A stretch of DNA of 31,000 bases from Symbiodinium natans (taxonomy: Eukaryota > Sar > Dinophyceae > Suessiales > Symbiodiniaceae): NCBI GenBank assembly GCA_905221605.1, contig CAJNDS010001890.1:650001-681000 (forward strand), given 5' to 3'. The notes under the pieces were generated by a model. That model was not told the origin of the DNA. It searched no databases and was given only the letters and a program-made list of their open reading frames with translations. This document shows positions 1-30,000 of the stretch, in pieces. Within the stretch, counting starts at the first letter, position 1; each line of letters begins with the position of its first letter. Made by a program: the position numbers and the translations under genes.

Positions 1-48
1 GAATCTGCAATCAGGAGCCAGAATTCGGGTTTCGGGTTGAGAATTCAC

Positions 49-19671
<19,623 letters not shown>

Positions 19672-19823
19672 TCTGGTTGGGCGGAGGCTTAGAGCTGTCC
19701 AAGTTGCTCTCAAAAAAACAAAAGCTAAGCACGGAGTTGTACCAGAGATGCAGCGTCGTAGAGCCGCACAGGGTAGTCTCTCAGGAAAAATCCAAGCGTT
19801 CGTCTAGAATGTCTGTCTCTGGT
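19672..19823 (-). promoter_or_regulatory. Intergenic gap A/B with T-rich tract and trans-splice acceptor candidates
   Basis: Only 152 bp separate the two genes. Read on the minus strand it holds a T-rich run (complement of 19711-19723), then AG dinucleotides, the nearest being CCAACCAG directly before the ATG. In dinoflagellates every mRNA gets a spliced leader, so such an acceptor is expected. Function is inferred. Confidence 0.35.
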
Positions 19824-19940
19824 CTAAGTTGCCATCCATGCAAGACTTCTGCAAGCTCGATGGAACTCAAACCAATCCCCGAGCCCTACCCAAAGACCGC
19901 GCTGCTGTATGCGCGCGGTGGGAATGTCGAGCCGCTGAAG
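19824..19940 (-). CDS. Gene A last exon A27 with TAG stop
   Basis: GTGCTGCAG| acceptor, then 38 open codons (LQRLDIPTARIQQRGLWVGL and on to RACRSLAWMAT) and TAG at 19826-19824. No telomere repeat inside. The reading frame assumes the acceptor phase; another frame ends earlier. Confidence 0.45.
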   Translation of the reverse strand, partial: LQRLDIPTARIQQRGLWVGLGDWFEFHRACRSLAWMAT

Positions 19941-21054
19941 CTGCAGCACTCAGTTAAGGGTTTAGGGCTTATAGGGTTTAGGGGGGGGGGGGGGGGTTGG
20001 GGGTGAACGTTTAGGGTTTAGGGGATGTAAGCCTTTCGACTTTTGGGCGTGGTAGGATAGGATGTTCCCCCCTTATACGAACAGCCCTCAATAGGGATTC
20101 TAGTACCACCTATGATAATCCCTATTGAGGACTGCGAGTATAAGGATTCAAAAACGAGAAGTCGGGAAACGTGGGGCTTTGGGGACTGGTGGTTGATTTC
20201 TTTGGGGGGGGGGGAGGGGGGGAGTTGGCGAACCCTGGCCTGAAACCTGAGGCTCTTCCCCTTCCTAAGGTCCTGGGGTTAGGGGTTTAGGGATAAACCC
20301 CCACCCTACATAATACTTAGGTGGAACAGCAATTGCATGTCCTCACTCGGCCCCAGGGAGTGTGGGGTTGACCTCACACTGAGGGTCGAGGTCTGAAGTT
20401 TAGGGTTTAGGGTTTAGGGCTAGGGTTTAGGGTTTAGGGTTTAGGGCTTAGGGTTTAGGGTTTAGGGTTTAGGGTTTAGGGTTTAGGGTTTAGGGTTTAG
20501 GGTTTAGGGTTTAGGGTTTAGGGTTTAGGGTTTCTTCAGCCTGCAGTCATCCGGGCGCATTCTGCAGCAACCCGAAAATGTTAACCCGGGCCCTGACAGA
20601 GAGGGGATTACCCTCCATGAAATGATGAAATCCCCCTAAACCCTAAACCCTAAACCCTAAACCCTAAACCCTAAACCCTAAACCCTAAACTCTAAGCCCT
20701 AAACCCTAAACCCTAAACCCACTATAAGACTACCATATATGGTTTGCTTGGACGTAACGTTTTAGATGTTCGGGTTTGGGTATTGCCAGGGTTTAAGGTG
20801 CAGGCTTTTCTGGTTCCGAGGCTTAAGGGTCTACTTGGAGGCTCAGGGTTCGGGGATAAGGGTTTAGGGTTTGGGGTTTACAAGGTTTAGGGATGTTCTC
20901 CCTTATACTAACAGTCCTGCATAGGGACTAGAGTACCCCCCCCCCATTATAATCCCCATTCAGGACTGTTAGAATAAGGGAGAACATCCCAAGTCTAGGG
21001 GTGCAATGACCTTATGTCTATCGATGAGGCTTCTGTTGTTGCTCTCTGTGTCTC

Positions 21055-21092
<38 letters not shown>

Positions 21093-24000
21093 GCTTTTTG
21101 GGTGGGATTGCAGGGGGGGGGGGGGGGGGGGGCAGGGATAGGGGTAGTAGGGTTTAGAGCCCCTGGAGAGCAAAAGCCTCATGACGAATAACTCCTCATC
21201 CCGTACATTCTCGCTTGTCTCTAGGGGTTTAAGGGCTTAGGGTTTAACCCTAAACCCTAAACCCTAAACCTTAAACCCTAAACCCTAAAACCCTAAACTT
21301 CGCCCAGTTGTGTATTGAGTCTCCGTAAGCTTCCTAAGGTTCCCAAGGTACCTAACCCCCCCTCGAACGGCCCTCCCTTAAGAACCCTGGAAGTTTAGGG
21401 TTTAGGGTTTAGGGTTTAGGGTTTAGGGTTTAGGGTTTAGGGTTTAGGGTGCACTGTGGCGCCCGGCTCTTCCTCCAGCTCTGCGCATCGGGAGGTCACT
21501 TTTGCCAGCTCCTGGGAAATTCTTTCGGGTTTAGTCTTAGGGTAGGTACATAATCAAGGGAACCCAGGCCCGAAAAAAGTGAATAAGGGCCTACTCTGGG
21601 TCCTAGTTACCCTAAACCCAATAAACCCAATAAACCCAATAAACCCAATAAACCCAATACACCCAACAAACCCAATAAACCCAATGAACCCAATAAACCC
21701 AATAAACCCAATAAACCCAATAAACCCCAAACAAACAAAACACCCAAATCCTCCCCCCCCCCACCCCAAAAAAAAACAAAACTAAACCCAATGATGAAAC
21801 CCAGGGTGTATAGGGTAGGGAGTCTAGGGGTTCTGATTCAGTGTTAGATCCTATCAGGGTTTAGGGTTTAGGGCTTAGGGCTTAGGGCTTAGGGTTTAGG
21901 GTTTAGGGTTTAGGGTTTAGGGTTTAGGGCTTAGGGTTTAAGGTTTAGGGCTTAGGGTTTAAGGTTTAGAGTTTAGGGTTTAGGGCTTAGGGACATGCAG
22001 CGGGCTCCTGCTGGCATGCCTGGGGCAGCTCTGGAGATGCTTGCTTTGAGATTCTTAGGTCTGTGAGGCGTTTGGGGATCTATAACCCGAAGGGTTCATG
22101 CACCTTATTGTTTAGGGTTTAGGGTTTAGGGTTTAGGATCTTATCCTTGGGCCCCAAAGTCCCTATATAGGACGTACTCTAAGGCCCAAGCATTCCCGAT
22201 TTGGGTGCATGGACCATTAGCATAAGGGCTGTTAGGGCATTGGGCTCTTGGTGTTCGGTTTCGAGCAATCTTCACCCGCGAATCTCGCTTGGTGCCAGGA
22301 CTTGGGCTCATACCCCAAAAAAGGTACAATCCTCTGACAACTACGGCAAACCCCAGGAAGAGATTTCCAGCCAGGCTGGTCCTTCGCACCCTAAGGCCCT
22401 CTAAGCCTTAAGCCCTGAACGCCTTGAGCCCTTCAACCCTAATCCCTAAAACAAACAAGCCCTAAACCCTAAACCTCCTAGGGTAGTTACATGGTCCTTT
22501 AGTATGGGCCCTCGAAAGGGGACCCCTTATATACCCCTCATCTACCCTTTGCAAATTTAGGGCCCAGACATCAGAACCCTTTGAAAGAGAGGTTAGGAAC
22601 CGTGTTAAGGACCCATACAAGGCCCTTTAGATAAACCCGAAACCCGAAGCCCTAAACTCTGCAGCCCTAAGTTACCCAAAACCCAAAACCCTAAACCCTA
22701 TGTTGCCCGGCACCTCTTGGCTGGCCTCCGCCCGCAAGCGAGAGTCGCTGCTGACCTTCGGTCGAATCTCGCGCCCCCCCCCCCCCCCCCCACAAAACCC
22801 TAAGCCCAAAACCCTAAACCCTAACCCCTAACCCTAAACCCTAAACCCTAAACCCTAACCCTAAACCCTCATGTAGCCGAATTCTTACCCCTATTGCGAG
22901 CATTCCTTGGCTGGCCATAGACGGGGGCAAGATTTTTTTAATGCTTTTTCCATACTCAGGAAACAAAAACTGTGACGCTGTCCCCTAAAGCCCACAAAAG
23001 TGACAAAAACAAAACATAAAAAATCTTGAAGTTTGTGACCGAGGCCTTTCTCGCTGAATGTGGTGTGAAGAAGTCTTTTCCTGGTCTGAAAACGCAGAGC
23101 TGTCTTTTTTTAATACTTTTGTTTTCCCATCGACCTGCAAGTTCTCTGCTGCTCTCTCCCTTTCTTGGGAGGGTTCCGGATCTGATGGTTGTAGTTCTTT
23201 TTTGGTCTCCCCCGGTCCCCGGTCTGAGCGAGCCGTGCCCCCTTGCCCCCGTCTATGGCCAGCCAAGATTCTTGTCACTCCTACTGCTACCGCTACTAAC
23301 CCTAAGACAAGGCGGTTGAGAGTTTGTGGGTCAATAGTTTTGGGTTTTGGGTTTCAGGATTTCCCGAGGGGGGGAGGGGGGAAGGGTGTAAGGAAAGGCT
23401 GAACCCTAAACCCTAAACCCTAAACCCTAAAACTTAACTTCTCACACAATAAGCTTCCTGCATCCGAGAATTTATGCGATTCTCCCTAAAACCAAAACCT
23501 CCCAAACCCTAGAACTGGGCTACCAAGTAACCCTAACGGTCCATGTACCTGATTGTTAGAAACCTGGGCCCCGAGGGCCTTATGTAGGAAGTACTTTAAG
23601 GCCCAAGTCTTTCCTATTTAGGTACATGGACCCTAAATCCTAAACCCTAAACCCTAAACCGCAGGTTAAGAGGGACCCTCAATAAAGGATGGGCTCCTTC
23701 CGATTCCCGGCGCAAGGCCCGCCTCAACCTCCGCCCGGAGAGTTCGCAGTTGATCCTCCACTTCGTTGCAGCAATTTCTTCGGGTTCAAAGAGCTTAGCT
23801 AAGCTTGTGGGGTTAAAAGGGCGAAAAGGATTGTTGGGATTTATGGCGTTTGGGCGGGGTTGGGGGGGGGGGGGTTGTGGGGGGGGGGGGGGGTGTGTGG
23901 GGTGTGGAGGGGGGGGGGGGGGGTTGGCGGGGGGGGTGTGGGGGGGGTGTGGGGGGTGTTGTGGGGGGGGTGGGGTGTGGGGGGGGTGTGGTGTGGGGGG

Positions 24001-27000
24001 GGGTGTGGGGGGGTGTGTGGGGGGGTGTGGGGGGGGGGGGGTGTGGGGGGGTGTGGGGGTGTGGGGGGGGTGTGGGGGGTGTGGGGTGTGGGGGGGTGTG
24101 GGGTGTGGGGGGGGGTGTGGGGGGTGTGGGGGGGTGGGGGTGGGGTGGGGGGGGTGGTGGGGGTGTGGGGGGGGGGGGGGTGGGGGGGTGGGGGTGTTGT
24201 TTAAAAATATACATGTGCATCAATTCGATACATACGTACATGCGATATATGTACATACGGTATCTGGAAATACAATCTCAAGCTGTGGGGGTGCAAGCTT
24301 AAGGACTGAGATGCATAGCAGCTTTTCGGAGGTGCTCTGATCGGGTTCCACAGCGTGAGAATTTTGGGGGTACAGTTACTTGGCAGCCCAGTAACCTTGT
24401 TATAAGTAAGGGTACTCGTTTTTGGGTTGGTTACGTGGTAAGAGAACCTTGAACCAAAACAAGGGGCAAAAGAGTACCACTGGATTGCCAAGAACGAAAC
24501 AAAGATAAAAGAAGCTCCAGGTCGAAACCTTCCGCAGCGAAGCTGGGGTGTAGGGCTTAGGGTTTGAGGTTTAGGGTTTAGGATTTGGGGTTTAGGGTTT
24601 GGGATTTAGGGTTTAGGGTTTAGGGTTTAGGGTTTGGGATTTAGGGTTTAGGGTTTAGGGTTTAGGGTTTAGAGCAAACCGCAGAGGAAAAACCAAAGAC
24701 ATGAGTAGTAGGAGGCGACCTAATCCTCCAAGCAAAAGAGGGACGGCGCCCTTCGAGGGTGTTTAGGGTTTATAGGGCTTAGGGTTTATATTATAGGGTC
24801 TTTAGGGTTTATAGGGTTTAGGGTTTAGGGTTAGGGTTTAAGGTTTAGGGTTTAGGGTTTAGGGTTCAGGATTTAGGGTTTAGGGTTCAGGGTTTGGGTT
24901 AGGGAGGCATCAGAACGATTGCGCTCATGGCAGGGTTGAGGCGAAGCGTGTTGGCTTTCATCAGCCCGATATTCAATCCTGCGCCGAAACCCTAAACCTT
25001 AAAACACCCGTGAATTTAGGCATGCTCGGGTAACTTCGGGCCCCCAAACCCTCTAGAAGCCACTGCTTAAGCACACATCCACGTTCTTCAACGATCCGGG
25101 TCTCGATGGGGGGGCGGCCAGAGACGACGAGAGGCTTAGAGGGGTTGGCTTCTAGGGTTTAGGGTTTAGGGTTTAGGGTGACCTTGATACTAAGTGGTGT
25201 AAGAACCCCAAAAACTTAAACGCCCGGAGGGCGAAACAGCGAAGCAATAGCCCTTAACCCCGAACCCCTGAAACCCTACAACACGAAAACCCTAAACAAC
25301 CTTAAACCCTAAGACCCTAGAAGCCTAAAATCCCTAAACCCTAAAACCCTACAAACCTTAACACCCCAGAAACAACCCTAAAAACCAAAACCCCAGTTCA
25401 ACCCAATCCCCTCTTGCATCCGCCCCCCCAAACACTAAACCCTAAACCCTAGACCCTAAACCCGAAACCCTTAAAACCCTATAAACCCTATTCACCCTAG
25501 GGTTTAGGGTTTAGGGTTTACTCTAAACCCCAGTTCAACCCACAAATCCCCTTCTTACACCCCATCCTCCAGCTGCCCCTTCTCCTCTGCCCGGGCAAGA
25601 CCCTGGCAACATTTCATCGTTGCTCAGGGTTTAGGGTTTAGGGAGAGATCTTTCAGAAAGTTCCGGCAGGGGACATCACAAGCCAGGCGTGCTAAGGCCC
25701 ATGCAGTGACCGAATTCAATCATCGCTGGTTTAGTTTTTAGGCTTCAGGGCTTAAGGTTACCAGGTTTTGAGTTGCTAGGGTCCGGGTCCGGGTTTATTT
25801 GTGGTGAAAGTTTAGGGGTTTTGAAGTTTTGGGGCAAGTGCTTTCGGGTTCAGGGTCTATAGGGGTTTGCGGCTTAGAGTCTGGGGTTTAGGGTTTGGGG
25901 TTTGGGTCTTAGGGCTGAGGTGTTGCCGTTAACAGTGATACTAGTGCTCCCTTCATTCCGGGCTTTCAGAGCCTTGCGGGGGTCCAGGGGTCCAGGGGCT
26001 CCAAACCCTTCGGGGTGGCCATCATTGCCATGGCTGGGATACAGGTTTGGGGCTTAAGGAACTGACGTGTGAATCCTGAGCCCTGAACCCTGAACCCTAA
26101 ACCCTAAACCCGAAACCCTAAACCCTGAACCCTGAACCCTGAACCCTGAACCCTGAACACTGACCCCCGAACCCTGAAACCTAAACCCCTAAAACCCTAA
26201 ACTCACAAGCCCCTTCTGTACATCCAAGAGACGCTGGCGATCTTCGCTTTCAACTCGTCTTGGAGCTGCTCCACGATGCCTAAAGCAATGTTCCTAAACC
26301 CTAAACCCTAAACCCTAAACCCTAAACCCTAAACCCTAAAGCCTAAAGCCTAAACCCTAAAGCCTAAACCCTAAACCTAGCTCTAAACCCTAAACCCTCA
26401 TCCCCCAAAGGAATTATTGGGGTTGCTGCGGTCTGCGCTCAGAGCGGGGATTCAGGGCTTCGGTTTCCATAGGAGAGATCTCGGGACCTTCAGGCAAACA
26501 GCGTCAGTGGCTTAGGGTTAGGGTTTAGGGTTTAGGGTTAGGGTTTAGGGTTTAGGGTTTAGGGTTTAGGGTTTAGGGTTTAGGGTCTAGGGTTTAGGGT
26601 TTAGGGTTTAGGGTTTAGGGTTTAGGGTTTAGGGTTTAGGGTTTAGTGTTTAGGGTCTAGTGTGTCGGGTTTAGGGTTTAGGGTTACGATCCTGTGAAAC
26701 CTAAGCCTGCGGCGAGGACCGGGGGCTGGGGGACCGAAACGCAGACTGAGAAGACAGCCCGACAGGGGATTCTTAGGGTTTAGGGTTTAGGGTTTAGGGT
26801 TTAGTCGGGTTTAGGGTTTAGGGTTTAGGGTTTAGGGTTTAGGGTTTAGGGTTTAGGGTTTAGGGTTTAGGGTTTAGGGTTTAGGGTTTGCACTAGATCG
26901 TCTACGGTGTAGGGTCTCGTATAAGGGGTTGGGGGTTTAAGGGTGTTTCGATGTTTTGTTGAAGGATCTCTTGGGTTTAGGGTAATACTCATAAAACCAT

Positions 27001-30000
27001 TAAAAACTCACAAGTGAGTCATTTAAACCAACAAATGCCCGCTTTTTGTAGGTTTCGGGTTTAGGGTTTTCTGTAGCACCTTATTACTTCGCTAGAAGCT
27101 AACCCAGAACTCTGACCAAACAAAGCCCCGTGAACGAATAATCCAGGCATCCCCTTTGCCCTAAAACCTGTAAAACACCAGAAGCCCTAAGACCTAAACC
27201 CTTATACCCAAAACCCTTTGCCCTAAACCCCGATGCTTATGCCCGAAACCCTAAACCCTACACCCTAAACCCAATGAAACCTTAACCTTAACCGTAAGCC
27301 CGAAACCCTAAACCCTAAACCCTAAACCCGTTTCAAGGTAGTACCTTGCAGCTCATCGCATCGCATCTGCACCTCCTTGCGGGTTCCGCTCGACATCCCA
27401 GAGGTTCTGGGTTTAGGTTTGGGGTTTGGGGTTTGGGGTTTGGGGTTTAGGGCTTAGGGCTTAGGGTCTAGGGTGTAGGGTTTAGGGTTTAGGGTTTAGG
27501 GTTTAGGGTTTAGGGTTTAGGGTTTAGGGTTTAGTTCTCAGGGTTTAGGGTTTTTGTTTGGGGGGGCGGTTTAGGGGGTTTAGGGTTTCGGGGTTTGTAG
27601 GGTTCATAGGGTGTATAAGGTTTGTAGGGTTTACAGGGATTATACGGTTTAAAAAGGGGGTTTACGGGAATAAGGGACCCCTGACATAAACCCCCAAAGT
27701 AGGATCCCCTGATAATAGGGACCCCAATAAGGTACCCCTTATTTCGGAAACCTCCCGAATATTCTTCCTGTTTGTTTTTGGGGATGTTCACCCTTATAGT
27801 TGCAGTCCTTATAGGGATTATGATAAGGGGGGGTACGATAATCCCTTATCAATATCGTCAACCCCCTCATGTTGTTTAAAAGGGGTGAACGGTTAGAGTG
27901 TTCAAGGCTCAGGGTTAGGAGGTTTGCAGGTTTGCGGCTGAGGGCCTCGTCCCCTGTTTGGACCCTAAAGTCGGTTTAGGGTTTAGGGTTTAGGGTTTAG
28001 GGTTTAGGGTTTAGGGTTTAGGGCTTAGGGCTTAGGGTTTAGGGCTAGGGTTTAGGGTTTAGGGCTAGGGTTTAGGGTTTAGGGTCTCGGGCTGAGGGTT
28101 TGCAACAAAGTTCGCCAGCACAGGAAGAGCTCCAGATCTTGCTCCGCCCCTGCCAGACGATCTGCGGCTCGCTGTCAGCCAACACCTACGCGCGGACCAA
28201 GCTTGTGCTGACAGCAGCAGCATCGACTTTTGTGGAGGCCAGCTGCGATAGGAAATCTTGGAAGTAATGAAGGCCGGCTAAAGCCACGCGTAGGTGGCAG
28301 GCTGGCGCAAGACTGCCGGCACACAAGCGCAAGACTGTAGAGACATCGCGTCCACACATCGCGCTGAACACACTGAGGGTTATGGGCATCTTGTGATGAA
28401 AACGGATTGTACTCCTTAGGGGGTCTAGGCGTGGTCTTCTCGATTATGTGTCCAGGGCAGGCTCAGCAGTGTAAAACTCAGGAGCCCAGAAACTTCAGAA
28501 CCCTTTGAGGAAGGTTATTAAGGGCCCTGTAGCCCTCGACCCTAAACCCTAATCCCTAAACCCTAAACCTTCCCTTTGTTTTTAGGGACCAGGGCATACT
28601 AAGGGACCATGCAACTACCTTGAGACAACCCAAAGGTCTCAACCCTACGGAGCACAGGTCTTTGGAGGGAGGGGGGAGTATGGTGGACGGTACCCGAAAA
28701 CCTTGTTTAGGGTTTAGGGTTTATAGGACTTATAGGGTTTATAGGGTTTATAGGGTTTATAGGGTTTATAGGGTTTGTGGGGTTTATAGGGTTTATAGGG
28801 TTTAGAGGGTCTATAGGGTTTATAGGGTTTATAGGGTTTATAGGGTTTATATGGTTTATAGGGCTCAGGGTTTTTTAGCACGCTAGAAGCACATCAGCAG
28901 GATGATGTAGGGTTCAGCGCTCGCAGGATGTTGGGGATTAGGTCTTTGGTGTCAAGAAGTTTTACGATGCGACATCGCGGTTGCTATGCTGAGGTCGCTA
29001 AGCAACCCTCCCCTCCCCCCCACAGCGCCCGAACCTCTACATCCCGTACTCCCATACCTCAGACTCGAGCAGAAAGCGCTGTAGGGCTTAGGGTTTAAGC
29101 CCCTTGGTAGCCCGGGACCCGGGAACCATATTCTAACAACAAGGGCACCCTTTGTTTAGGTTGGCTACTTTATGAGGGAACCCAGAACCAACAAAACAAG
29201 GCACAAGGGTACCTCTGGGCTAGCAAGACCCTAAACCCCTAAACCCTAAACCCTAAACCCTAAACCCTAAACCCTAAACCCTAAACCCTAAACCCTAAAC
29301 CCTAAACCCTAAACCAACTCCCAAGCCGATGTCAAAGCCTAACTCCGGCATGCCGGACCCCTCCTTCAGTTGGGACTCGCCATGCTGGCCTTGGCGGCAG
29401 GAAAGGTCTGTACTATACCGTCGCTAGGAAGGGCTGTTCGGGTTTAGGGTTTTTTGGGTTTGGGGTTTAGGCTTTCGGGTTTCGGGTTCCTGCAGACGAG
29501 CCTCTTAATTTGAAGAAAGGAAGAGAGAGAGAGAGAGAGAGAGAGACAGATATATATATATATATATATGTAGATGTTCCAAGAGAGCGCCTAGGTAGGG
29601 GGGGCTGTCTTCCCTGTACAGGGATTAAGGAGGCCACGAGGGTCAAGAGTTTGGGCTATCAGGAAGTGGAGCTAACAACGCCCTAAGGGTCCATGTACCT
29701 GATTCATGTAAACTTTGGGTTTAGGGTTTAGGGTCTAGGGTTTAGGGTTTAGGGTTTTGCCCCAAAGTCCCCAAATAGCCAGTACTTTAAATTTCAGGCC
29801 CAAGCAGGTATTCCCTATTAGGTGCATGGACCCTTAGGGAACCCGACTTGCGCACTACCATGTCGGACGGGAGCAGAGCGTTTAAACATTGGGACAACCT
29901 GGCCATATGCATTGGAGATCACGAGTCTGAAAATCCTAAACCCCAAACCCCGGGTTAAGGGTTGGCGGTTCGTGATCTCTTTTGCCGACGCCCAAAGTTG

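Noticed and set aside
23750-24340. Long overlapping open frames across the G-rich island, up to 196 codons
   Set aside because: Low-complexity Gly/Trp/Cys/Val or Pro/Thr/His translations of G-runs; only the minus-strand A21 part at 23729-23777 is exon-like.
28620-28805. Repeated Tyr-Arg-Val frame
   Set aside because: Translation of the GGGTTTATA minisatellite.
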